NCBI RefSeq assembly: GCF_002846495.1
Contig: NZ_PJNE01000001.1
Coordinates: 2,232,001-2,296,000 of the forward strand
DNA: 64,000 nt
Direction of reading: 5' to 3'
From: Phycicoccus duodecadis
GTDB lineage: Bacteria; Actinomycetota; Actinomycetes; Actinomycetales; Dermatophilaceae
Position 1 is the stretch's first letter, and each line of letters opens with the position of its first letter. The position numbers and the translations under genes are program-made. Below are positions 8,863 through 16,881 of this stretch, one piece after another. The notes beneath the pieces are model-generated. The model was not told the DNA's origin, searched no databases, and worked only from the letters and a program-made list of their open reading frames with translations.

Positions 8863-9527
8863 CGCGGCCCCCCGGTGCGGGCCCCTCCCGCACCAGCGGC
8901 GCCCCGCCCGTGCGGTTCCCCGGGTACGACGTCCTCGAGCAGAGCGGCCACTGGGACGCGGTGACGTCGGGCGTGGTGCTCTCGCGCGTCGGCATGCCGC
9001 CCGACATCCGCTTCTTCACCCCGGCCGAGCAGGCCGTGGCCACCGCGCTGTGCGACCGGCTGCTGGGCCAGCCCGACGAGGACGACGGGACGGGCTCCCG
9101 GGTGCCGGTCGTGAACCTCATCGACGCCCGGCTGGCCGAGCACCGTACCGACGGCTGGCACTACCACGACATGCCGGCCGACGGCCAGGCGTGGCGCGAC
9201 ACCCTCGCCGGCCTCGACGCGGACGCGCAGGAGCAGTACGGCTCCGGCTTCGCGACCTGCACCCACGACGAGCAGAGCGCGCTCATCCAGGCCGTGCAGG
9301 ACCGCGGCTCGGACGCGTGGCACGGGCTCCCGGCCGGGCACGTCTGGAGCCTCTGGACGCGGTACGCCTGCACCGCCTTCTACTCCCACCCCACCGCGTG
9401 GAACGAGATCGGCTTCTCCGGGCCGGCCTACCCGCGCGGCTACAAGAACATCGGCGTGGACCGGCTCGAGCCGTACGAGGTCCACGACGCCATCCCGTCG
9501 GACGACCCCCTGCGGAGGACGCGATGA
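8859..9527 (+). CDS. Gluconate 2-dehydrogenase subunit 3 family protein
   Basis: A 222-residue protein from GTG 8859, coupled 4 nt to the gene before and 4 nt to the GMC oxidoreductase after it. The segment IRFFTPAEQAVATALCDRLL followed by VPVVNLIDARLAEH, the WHYHDMP region, and the C-terminal FYSHPTAWNEIGFSGPAYPRGY resemble subunit 3 (small subunit) of membrane gluconate 2-dehydrogenases. That subunit accompanies the FAD-containing GMC large subunit. Classical subunit 3 proteins carry a Tat signal; none is seen here, so the complex may face the cytoplasm. This is a real departure from the textbook enzyme. Confidence 0.8.
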   Translation: MTRPPGAGPSRTSGAPPVRFPGYDVLEQSGHWDAVTSGVVLSRVGMPPDIRFFTPAEQAVATALCDRLLGQPDEDDGTGSRVPVVNLIDARLAEHRTDGWHYHDMPADGQAWRDTLAGLDADAQEQYGSGFATCTHDEQSALIQAVQDRGSDAWHGLPAGHVWSLWTRYACTAFYSHPTAWNEIGFSGPAYPRGYKNIGVDRLEPYEVHDAIPSDDPLRRTR

Positions 9528-11161
9528 GCTCCGTGCGCGACCGGAACGAGTCGGCGTGGCTGCTGCCGGCCGACGGCACCCGGACCAACCACCGCCTGCG
9601 GCACGACATGCGCCGCTTCGACGACACCGACGAGGTCGACCTGGTCGTCGTGGGCTGCGGGGCCGGGGGCTCGACGATGATCCAGCGGCTGGCCCGGGCC
9701 GGGTGGCGGGTGGTGGCCCTGGACGCCGGCCCGTTCTGGGACCCCGACACCGACTGGGTCAGTGACGAGGCCGGGTCGCACCACCTCTACTGGACCGAGC
9801 CGCGGGTCATCTCAGGGTCGGACCCGGTGCCCCTGGGGTCGAACAACTCCGGCCGGGGCGTCGGCGGCTCGATGGTGCACTACGCCGGCTACACCCCCCG
9901 CTTCCACCCCAGCGACTTCGAGACCTACACCCGCGACGGGGTGGGGGCCGACTGGCCGATCGACTACGCCGACCTCAAGCCCTACTACGAGGCCATCGAG
10001 GAGGAGCTCCCGGTGGCCGGCGAGGAATGGCCCTGGGGCGACCCGCACTCCTACCCCTACCGCCCCCATCCGGTCGGCGGCAACGGCGAGATCTTCCTGC
10101 GGGGCGCCGAGAAGCTCGGCGTGACCGCCAAGGTCGGCCCCGTCGCCATCGTCAACGGCCGGTTCGGCAACCGGGCGCACTGCATCTACCGCGGCTTCTG
10201 CCTGCAGGGGTGCAAGGTGAACGCGAAGGCCTCGCCGCTCATCACGCACATCCCCGATGCCCTCGCGCACGGCGCCGAGGTGCGCGCCAACGCCATGGTC
10301 ACGAGGATCGAGATCGACGAGCGCACCGGCCGGGCCACCGGGGTGCACTACGTGCGCGACGGGGTGGCGCGGTTCCAGCGGGCCACCATGGTGGCCGTCG
10401 CCGGGTACTCGATCGAGACCCCCCGGCTGCTGCTCAACTCGGCGTGCGACCGCTTCCCCGAGGGGATCGGCAACGACTTCGACCAGGTCGGCCGCTACCT
10501 GATGGTGCAGGGCGCTCCGCAGACCGCCGGCCGGTTCGACGCCGAGGTACGCATGTACAAGGCGCCGCCCCCCGAGGTCAGCACCGAGGCGTTCTACGAG
10601 ACCGACCCCAGCAAGCCGTACCAGCGGGGCTTCTCGATCCAGACCGTGTCGCCACTGCCCATCACGTGGGCCGAGCACATCTCGGCCCAGGGCCACTGGG
10701 GGTCCGACCTCCGGGAGTACATGAGCGACTACGTGCACTGGTCGTGCCTGGGCGCGCTGTGCGAGTTCCTGGCGCAGCCGGACAACCGCGTGACCCTGTC
10801 GGACGAGAAGGACCGCCACGGGCTGCCGGTCGCGCACTTCTCCTACTCCCAGTGCGACAACGACACCGCCCTGATGAAGGCCGCCCAGAGCGTCATGGAG
10901 GACATCCTGCACGCCGCCGGGGCGGACGAGGTCATCACCATCGACCGCTACGCCCACCTCGTGGGCGGTGCGCGGATGGCGGCCGACGAGGAGCACGGCG
11001 TGGTCGACGCCGACTGCCGCACGTTCGCGGTCCCCAACGTGTACATCACCGACGGCAGCGTGCTGCCCACCCAGGGCAGCGCCAACCCGGCGCTGACCAT
11101 CATGTCGGTCGCCGCCCGCGCGGCCGACCGACTGGCCCGCGGCGCCCGTAACGGCACCTGA
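9524..11161 (+). CDS. GMC family FAD-dependent oxidoreductase (sugar/aldonate dehydrogenase-like)
   Basis: A 545-residue flavoprotein from ATG 9524 (ATGA overlap). The FAD dinucleotide fold is VVVGCGAGGSTM (about residues 43-54). GRGVGGSMVHYAGYTPRF is the GMC signature region. The C-terminus HLVGGARMAADEEHGVVD followed by NVYITDGSVLPTQGSANPALTIM holds the family's active-site His and Asn equivalents. HCIYRGFCLQGCKVNAKAS is a Cys-rich loop seen in gluconate 2-dehydrogenase large-subunit relatives. It probably oxidises a sugar, aldonate or polyol hydroxyl with electrons passed to a partner protein. There is no signal peptide and no cytochrome c gene nearby, so the electron acceptor is open. Confidence 0.88.
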   Translation: MSSVRDRNESAWLLPADGTRTNHRLRHDMRRFDDTDEVDLVVVGCGAGGSTMIQRLARAGWRVVALDAGPFWDPDTDWVSDEAGSHHLYWTEPRVISGSDPVPLGSNNSGRGVGGSMVHYAGYTPRFHPSDFETYTRDGVGADWPIDYADLKPYYEAIEEELPVAGEEWPWGDPHSYPYRPHPVGGNGEIFLRGAEKLGVTAKVGPVAIVNGRFGNRAHCIYRGFCLQGCKVNAKASPLITHIPDALAHGAEVRANAMVTRIEIDERTGRATGVHYVRDGVARFQRATMVAVAGYSIETPRLLLNSACDRFPEGIGNDFDQVGRYLMVQGAPQTAGRFDAEVRMYKAPPPEVSTEAFYETDPSKPYQRGFSIQTVSPLPITWAEHISAQGHWGSDLREYMSDYVHWSCLGALCEFLAQPDNRVTLSDEKDRHGLPVAHFSYSQCDNDTALMKAAQSVMEDILHAAGADEVITIDRYAHLVGGARMAADEEHGVVDADCRTFAVPNVYITDGSVLPTQGSANPALTIMSVAARAADRLARGARNGT

Positions 11162-11249
11162 CCACGCGTCGCCGTTCGCCGGTGGCCGTGGCCGCCGCGA
11201 CGGGCACCACCACCGAACCCGACCGGGTTCACGGATCCAGGAGGAGCGC

Positions 11250-13043
11250 ATGGCATCACCGAAGGTCTCCGACCACCTGTTGCAGCGCCTGCGGGAGTGG
11301 GGCGTCGACCACGTCTTCGCCTTCCCCGGCGACGGCATCAACGGCATCATCTCGGCGTGGGGGCGGGCCGAGAACCAGCCGATGTTCGTGCAGTCACGGC
11401 ACGAGGAGATGAGCGCGTTCGAGGCCGTCGGGTACGCCAAGTTCACCGGCCGCCTGGGCGTCTGCATGGCCACCTCGGGCCCGGGCGCCATCCACCTGCT
11501 CAACGGCCTCTACGACGCCAAGCTCGACCACGTCCCCGTGGTGGCCATCGTGGGCCAGACCAACCGCTCGGCGATGGGCGGCTCCTACCAGCAGGAGGTC
11601 GACCTGCTGACCCTGTTCAAGGACGTGGCCAGCGAGTACGTGCAGATGGTCACCGTGCCCGAGCAGCTGCCCAACGTGCTCGACCGGGCCATCCGGGTCG
11701 CCCTGGCCGAGCGTGCCCCCACGGCCATCATCATCCCCGCGGACGTCCAGGAGCTCGACTACTCGCCGCCGACGCACGAGTTCAAGATGGTGCCGTCGAG
11801 CCTGGGCACCGCGTGGCCCACCGTCGCACCCGACGACGCGGCCGTCCTGAAGGCCGCCGACCTGCTCAACGCCGGTGCCAAGGTCGCGATCCTGGCCGGT
11901 TCCGGAGCACGCGGCGCCCGCGCCGAGCTCCAGGAGGTCGCCGAGCTGCTCGGCGCGGGGATCGCGAAGCCGCTGCTCGGCAAGGACGTGCTCTCGGACG
12001 AGCTGCCGTACGTCACCGGCTCGATCGGCCTGCTGGGGACGCGGCCCAGCTACGAGATGATGATGGACTGCGACACCCTCCTCACCGTCGGGTCCAGCTT
12101 CCCGTACACCCAGTTCCTCCCGGCGTTCGACCAGGCCCGCGCGGTGCAGATCGACCTCGACGCCAAGTACATCGGGATGCGCTACCCCTACGAGGTCAAC
12201 CTCGTCGGTGACGCCGCGGCCACCCTCCGGGCCCTCATCCCGCACCTGCACCGCAAGGAGGACCGCTCGTGGCGCGAGACCATCGAGTCCAACGTCGCGC
12301 GCTGGTGGGACGTGATGGCGCGTGAGGCCGACGTCTCGGCCGACCCGGTCAACCCCCAGCGCCTCTTCGCGGAGCTGTCCCCCCGGCTGCCGGACGACGC
12401 CATCGTCACCGCCGACTCGGGCTCGTCCGCCAACTGGTACGCCCGCCAGCTGAAGTTCCGCGGCGACATGCGCGGCTCCCTCTCGGGCAACCTGGCCACC
12501 ATGGGCCCGGGCGTCCCCTACGGCATCGGGGCGAAGTTCGGCTGCCCCGAGCGGCCGGTGATCGTGTTCGCCGGCGACGGCGCCATGCAGATGAACGGGA
12601 TGGCCGAGCTGATCACCGTCAAGCACTACTGGGAGACGTGGAGCGACCCCCGGCTCGTCATCGCGATCCTGCACAACAACGACCTGAACCAGGTCACCTG
12701 GGAGCTGCGGGCGATGGAGGGCTCCCCGACGTTCGTGGAGTCCCAGTCGCTGCCCGACGTCGACTTCGCGGCCTTCGCCGCGAGCCTCGGCCTCCAGGCC
12801 ATCACCGTCACCGACCCCGACGAGCTCGGGGCGGCCTGGGACCGGGCGCTGAGCGCCGACCGGCCCACCGTCCTGGACGTGCACACCGACCCCGACGTGC
12901 CGCCCGTCCCCCCGCACGCCACCTTCGAGCAGATGAAGGACGCCGCCGAGTCGATCCTCAAGGGTGATGCCCACGCCTGGGGCGTGGTGAAGGAGGGCGT
13001 CAAGACGAAGGTGCAGGAGCTCCTGCCCGGCGACGGGTACTGA
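11250..13043 (+). CDS. Thiamine-diphosphate enzyme of the pyruvate oxidase/acetolactate synthase superfamily
   Basis: A 597-residue protein with a strong AGGAGG site 5 nt before ATG 11250. It has the three-domain ThDP layout. The N-terminal PYR domain carries the catalytic glutamate in SRHEEMSAF, and GPGAIHLLNGLYDAK is typical of POX/ALS enzymes. The central domain is Rossmann-like. The C-terminal PP domain has the metal/ThDP motif GDGAMQMNG...NN (about residues 438-472). It is closest in style to PoxB-like quinone-dependent pyruvate dehydrogenases, but lacks a recognisable membrane-binding tail. It lies 88 bp after the GMC gene and may decarboxylate a 2-keto acid made by the neighbouring dehydrogenase and dehydratase (inference). 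Confidence 0.85.
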   Translation: MASPKVSDHLLQRLREWGVDHVFAFPGDGINGIISAWGRAENQPMFVQSRHEEMSAFEAVGYAKFTGRLGVCMATSGPGAIHLLNGLYDAKLDHVPVVAIVGQTNRSAMGGSYQQEVDLLTLFKDVASEYVQMVTVPEQLPNVLDRAIRVALAERAPTAIIIPADVQELDYSPPTHEFKMVPSSLGTAWPTVAPDDAAVLKAADLLNAGAKVAILAGSGARGARAELQEVAELLGAGIAKPLLGKDVLSDELPYVTGSIGLLGTRPSYEMMMDCDTLLTVGSSFPYTQFLPAFDQARAVQIDLDAKYIGMRYPYEVNLVGDAAATLRALIPHLHRKEDRSWRETIESNVARWWDVMAREADVSADPVNPQRLFAELSPRLPDDAIVTADSGSSANWYARQLKFRGDMRGSLSGNLATMGPGVPYGIGAKFGCPERPVIVFAGDGAMQMNGMAELITVKHYWETWSDPRLVIAILHNNDLNQVTWELRAMEGSPTFVESQSLPDVDFAAFAASLGLQAITVTDPDELGAAWDRALSADRPTVLDVHTDPDVPPVPPHATFEQMKDAAESILKGDAHAWGVVKEGVKTKVQELLPGDGY

Positions 13044-13060
13044 CCCGCTGAGCCGCGCGC

Positions 13061-13100
13061 ACCGAAGCCGCCGTCCCCACCAGGGGGCGGCGGCTCCGGT
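13061..13100. terminator. Hairpin between converging ThDP-enzyme and enolase-superfamily genes
   Basis: Imperfect inverted repeat of 17-18 bp (arms about 13061-13078 and 13084-13100, loop ACCAG) in the 62-bp gap between two converging genes. It likely terminates both transcripts. Confidence 0.6.
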
Positions 13101-13105
13101 GGTCC

Positions 13106-14257
13106 TCAGGCGCTGACGCGGTGGCTCTCGGCGTCGGCGCGCCTGAACGTCAGACCGTGACCCGGCGCGTGCGGGTCCGGCACCAGGACACCGCCGCTGG
13201 GGTCGAGGGTGCCGTCGAAGAACATCGACTCGATGCGGACGTGGTCGTGGAACCACTCGAGATGGCGCAGGTTCGCGACGGCGGCCGCGACGTGGACGTG
13301 CAGGTGGGGGGCGCAGTGGCCGGACACGTCGAGGCCGGAGGCCGCGGCCAGGGCCGCGACCCGCAGCCACTCGCTGATCCCGCCGCACCGTGAGGCGTCG
13401 ACCTGGAGGCAGTCGACGGCGCCGGCCCGGCACATCCGGGCGAAGTACGCGAGGTCGGTGCCGTACTCCCCCGCCGTGACGTCCGGGGCGACCGCGGCGC
13501 GGACCTCGGCGAGCCCGTCGAGGTCGTCGGACGACACCGGCTCCTCGAACCAGTGCACCCCGAGGTCGGCGGCCGCGGCCATCATCCGGACCGCCTGCTT
13601 GCGGCCGTACCCCCCGTTGGCGTCGACGAAGAGCTCGACCTCGTCGCCGACGACGTGGCGCGCCTGCCGCATCCGGGCCAGGTCGCGGTCGGGTCGCTTC
13701 CCCCAGGACTCCCCGATCTTGATCTTGACGCGAGGGATCCCCTGGTCGACCCAGCCGGTCAGCTGCTCGGTCAGCCGGGACTCGTCGTAGGTCGTGAACC
13801 CCCCACTGCCGTAGACGGGCACCCCGTCGTGCACGGCGCCGAGCAGCCGATGGAGCGGGAGACCGAGCAGCCGGGCCTTGAGGTCCCACAGGGCGACGTC
13901 CACCGCGGAGATCGCGTAGGAGGCCAGCCCGGGCCGGCCGATGTTGCGCACCTGGCGGATCATCGCCTGCGACAGTCCGGCCACGGCCATGGCGTCGCCG
14001 CCCACGACCACCGGCGCCAGCACGTCGCGGACGAGGGCCGCCGCCGCCGCCGGCGCGTACGTCCACCCCACCCCGCGTCGCCCACCCGCGGCGACCTCGA
14101 CCACGACGACGCCCGTGGAGTCCCAGGCGAGGGTCCCGTCGGCCTCGGGCGCGTCGGTGGGGACCGCGTAGGCCGCGACCTCGACCGACGACACCAGCGG
14201 GCCGGGTGCCGCGTCACCCCCGTCGGGCGCGGGACGGGCGGACTCGTCGTGGGTCAC
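13106..14257 (-). CDS. Enolase-superfamily (mandelate racemase group) acid-sugar dehydratase-like protein
   Basis: A 383-residue protein from GTG 14257, chosen because AGGAGGGAG lies just upstream. Visible residues are the KxK base in RVKIKIG, metal ligands in LFVDANGGYG, FEEPVSS and TAGEYGTD, and the second base in SGHCAPHLH. These fit the mandelate racemase/sugar-acid dehydratase arrangement, in which an alpha-proton of a carboxylate is abstracted and water often eliminated to give a 2-keto-3-deoxy sugar acid. The substrate is unknown. Its promoter (CTGCGT, 17 bp, TATAAC on the minus strand) is covered by palindromes shared with the oxidoreductase operon. It is transcribed away from the MarR gene, so it should belong to the same regulon. 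Confidence 0.87.
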   Translation of the reverse strand: MTHDESARPAPDGGDAAPGPLVSSVEVAAYAVPTDAPEADGTLAWDSTGVVVVEVAAGGRRGVGWTYAPAAAAALVRDVLAPVVVGGDAMAVAGLSQAMIRQVRNIGRPGLASYAISAVDVALWDLKARLLGLPLHRLLGAVHDGVPVYGSGGFTTYDESRLTEQLTGWVDQGIPRVKIKIGESWGKRPDRDLARMRQARHVVGDEVELFVDANGGYGRKQAVRMMAAAADLGVHWFEEPVSSDDLDGLAEVRAAVAPDVTAGEYGTDLAYFARMCRAGAVDCLQVDASRCGGISEWLRVAALAAASGLDVSGHCAPHLHVHVAAAVANLRHLEWFHDHVRIESMFFDGTLDPSGGVLVPDPHAPGHGLTFRRADAESHRVSA

Positions 14258-14291
14258 GGGCGTCTCCCTCCTGGTGCTACCGTGCTCACGA

Positions 14292-14322
14292 TAGTTATAG
14301 CGCAATGATTGCTGTTACGCAG
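14292..14322. promoter_or_regulatory. MarR operator region and enolase-gene promoter
   Basis: The sequence TTGCTGTTACGCAG (14309-14322) matches 9 of 12 fixed positions of the palindrome at 8281. A weaker half-site, TTGCGC on the minus strand (14300-14305), lies beside it. The inferred minus-strand promoter CTGCGT (14322-14317), 17 bp, TATAAC (14299-14294) is fully embedded in these sites. The arrangement implies autoregulation of the MarR gene and control of the dehydratase. Confidence 0.55.
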
Positions 14323-14434
14323 CCCTTGAGCCCCCTGATCCTTACGACGGGCCCGCGCGGCGGCTGCCATACTGCGGTGGCTGGACCGGGTGCCCGACAC
14401 GGGGCGGTCGCTGCACAGGAGGGACACACCGGGA

Positions 14435-14920
14435 ATGGAAACCACGGAGCAGGACGAGGAGCGGGCCCAGGTCGACGCCGTGATGCGGGCCTCGCGGGTC
14501 CTGGTGTCCGTCGTGGCACGCTCGATCGCCGAGGTCGAGGACCAGGTCACCCTGGTGCAGTTCCGCGTCCTGGTCGTCATCGCCGGCCACGCCCCGCTCA
14601 ACCTCAGCGAGGTCGCGCGCCACCTCGGAGTGCATCCGTCGAACGCCACCCGCATGGTCGACAAGCTCGTCGGCGCGGGGCTGGTGGAGCGCACGGACCG
14701 GCCCTCCGACCGGCGCCACCTGGCCCTCACGCTGAGCCCCGCCGGCCACGAGCTGGTCCAGAGGGTGATGGGTTTCCGCCGTGAGTCGATCCTCGCCATC
14801 ATGAGCGCCATGCCGGCCTCGCGCCGTCGCACGCTGGCGTCGGCGCTGGAGTCCTTCGCCGTGGCCGCCGGCGAGCCGCCGGAGGGCGAGGAGGCGTTCA
14901 TCCTCGGTCTGGCCACCTGA
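14435..14920 (+). CDS. MarR family transcriptional regulator
   Basis: A 161-residue winged-helix protein from ATG 14435, preceded by AGGAGGG; an in-frame upstream ATG at 14390 is less likely. The segment [14 protein letters not shown], the recognition helix [30 protein letters not shown] and the wing [20 protein letters not shown] are classic MarR. It is divergent from the enolase-superfamily gene. Palindromes lie in the shared upstream DNA and 6 kb away at the oxidoreductase promoter. The effector could be a sugar acid or keto acid of the pathway (inference). Confidence 0.93.
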   Translation: METTEQDEERAQVDAVMRASRVLVSVVARSIAEVEDQVTLVQFRVLVVIAGHAPLNLSEVARHLGVHPSNATRMVDKLVGAGLVERTDRPSDRRHLALTLSPAGHELVQRVMGFRRESILAIMSAMPASRRRTLASALESFAVAAGEPPEGEEAFILGLAT

Positions 14921-14999
14921 CCCCTGGCGTCCCGGGGCCGCGGTCCGGGGTGTGGCCCACGTCGCCCACCGGCACCCGGAGACGAGCGCGTCGGGCCGC

Positions 15000-15005
15000 T
15001 AGAGT
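15000..15005 (+). promoter_or_regulatory. -10 box (TAGAGT) for leaderless acyl-CoA carboxylase mRNA
   Basis: TAGAGT ends 8 nt before ATG 15013, so transcription should begin at or within 1-2 nt of the start codon. No Shine-Dalgarno sequence is present, which fits a leaderless message. Confidence 0.55.
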
Positions 15006-15012
15006 CCGAGCC

Positions 15013-16815
15013 ATGCCGATCAGCAAGGTCCTCATCGCGAACCGGGGAGAGATCGCGGTGCGCATCGCCCGCGCCTGCAAGGACTCCGGGGTCGCCTCCG
15101 TCGCCGTCTACGCCGACCCCGACCGTGACGCCCTCCACGTCAAGGTCGCCGACGAGGCCTACGCCCTCGGGGGGTCCACGCCCGGCGAGTCCTACCTGCT
15201 CCAGGACAAGCTCATCGAGGTGGCGCGGCAGGCGGGCGCCGACGCCGTGCACCCCGGCTACGGGTTCCTCGCCGAGAACGCCGAGTTCGCGCAGAAGGTC
15301 ATCGACGCCGGCCTCACCTGGATCGGGCCCGGCCCCGAGGCCATCGACAGCCTCGGCGACAAGGTCAAGGCCCGCCACATCGCCCTCGCGGCCGACGCCC
15401 CCCTCGTCCCCGGGACCAAGGATCCCGTCTCCGGGCCCGACGAGGTGGTCGCGTTCGCCCAGGAGCACGGGCTCCCGGTGGCCATCAAGGCGGCCTACGG
15501 CGGCGGCGGCCGCGGCCTGAAGGTCGCCCGCACCCTCGAGGAGATCCCCGAGCTGTTCGACTCCGCGGTGCGCGAGGCCGTCACCGCCTTCGGGCGCGGC
15601 GAGTGCTTCGTCGAGCGCTTCCTCGACCACCCGCGCCACGTCGAGACCCAGTGCCTGGCCGACCAGCACGGCACCGTCGTCGTGGTGTCGACGCGCGACT
15701 GCTCGCTCCAGCGCCGCAACCAGAAGCTGGTCGAGGAGGCGCCCGCGCCGTTCCTCACCGACGAGCAGCACACCGAGCTCCTGCGCGCGAGCAAGGAGAT
15801 CCTCCGCCGGGCCGGCTACGTCGGCGCCGGCACCTGCGAGTTCCTCGTCGGGCCCCAGGGCGACATCAGCTTCCTCGAGGTCAACACCCGCCTCCAGGTG
15901 GAGCACCCCGTCTCCGAGGAGGTCACCGGCCTCGACCTCGTGCGCGAGCAGCTGCGCATCGCGAACGGCGAGCGCCTCGAGGACCGCGACCCCGAGCCGC
16001 ACGCGCACTCCATCGAGTTCCGCATCAACGGCGAGGACGCCGGGCGCGGCTTCCTCCCGGCGCCGGGCACCGTGACCCGGATGGTCGTGCCCCAGGGGCC
16101 CGGGGTCCGCTGGGACGCCGGCATCGTCGAGGGCGACACCGTGGCCGGGGCGTTCGACTCGATGATCGCGAAGCTCGTCGTCACCGGCCGGACCCGCCAG
16201 CAGGCCCTCGAGCGGGCCCGCCGCGCCCTCGACGAGCTCGTGGTCGAGGGGATGCCGACCGTGGTGCCCTTCCACCGCAAGGTCGTGGCGGACCCGGCGT
16301 TCGCGCCGGCCGACCCCGACCAGCCCTTCACCGTCCACACCCGGTGGATCGAGACCGAGTTCGACAACGACATCGCGCCCTACGCCGGCCCGAGCGCCGA
16401 CGCCCCGGAGGCCGAGGAGCGCCGGAGCGTCGTCGTCGAGGTGGGTGGCAAGCGGCTCGAGGTCTCGCTCCCGGGCGGCCTGTCGCTCGGGGTCGGTGGC
16501 GGCTCGGGGGGCGCGGTGGGCGCGTCCCGCAAGAAGGCGCCCCGGCGCACCGGCCGGTCCGCCGGCGGCGCGGCCGCCTCGGGCGACTCCCTGACCGCCC
16601 CCATGCAGGGCACCATCGTCAAGGTCAGCGTCGAGGAGGGCGCCACCGTGGCCGCCGGCGACCAGGTCGTCGTCCTCGAGGCCATGAAGATGGAGCAGCC
16701 CATCACGGCGCACAAGGCGGGTGTCGTCAGCGGGCTCAGCGCCGAGGTCGGCGCGACCGTCACCAACGGCGCGGTCATCTGCGAGATCAAGGACGCCGAG
16801 GGCGCCGAGGGCTGA
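15013..16815 (+). CDS. accA3: Acetyl/propionyl-CoA carboxylase alpha subunit (biotin carboxylase + BCCP)
   Basis: A 600-residue protein. The N-terminal biotin carboxylase begins [18 protein letters not shown], has the ATP-grasp glycine loop GGGGRGLK (about 161-168) and [12 protein letters not shown]-terminal biotinyl domain ends in EAMKMEQP, with biotin on Lys559. A Gly/Ser/Ala-rich linker separates them. This is the actinobacterial fused alpha chain that carboxylates biotin and pairs with separately encoded beta chains (AccD) for malonyl-CoA or methylmalonyl-CoA synthesis. No beta chain is in this window. The start is leaderless (TAGAGT 8 nt upstream). The gene converges with the quinone reductase. 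Confidence 0.93.
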   Translation: MPISKVLIANRGEIAVRIARACKDSGVASVAVYADPDRDALHVKVADEAYALGGSTPGESYLLQDKLIEVARQAGADAVHPGYGFLAENAEFAQKVIDAGLTWIGPGPEAIDSLGDKVKARHIALAADAPLVPGTKDPVSGPDEVVAFAQEHGLPVAIKAAYGGGGRGLKVARTLEEIPELFDSAVREAVTAFGRGECFVERFLDHPRHVETQCLADQHGTVVVVSTRDCSLQRRNQKLVEEAPAPFLTDEQHTELLRASKEILRRAGYVGAGTCEFLVGPQGDISFLEVNTRLQVEHPVSEEVTGLDLVREQLRIANGERLEDRDPEPHAHSIEFRINGEDAGRGFLPAPGTVTRMVVPQGPGVRWDAGIVEGDTVAGAFDSMIAKLVVTGRTRQQALERARRALDELVVEGMPTVVPFHRKVVADPAFAPADPDQPFTVHTRWIETEFDNDIAPYAGPSADAPEAEERRSVVVEVGGKRLEVSLPGGLSLGVGGGSGGAVGASRKKAPRRTGRSAGGAAASGDSLTAPMQGTIVKVSVEEGATVAAGDQVVVLEAMKMEQPITAHKAGVVSGLSAEVGATVTNGAVICEIKDAEGAEG

Positions 16816-16881
16816 CCACGCCCGGACCGGAGGACGACCGCCCCGGCGAGGGGCGACCGGCTCCGGCCGGAGTCGGCGCGG

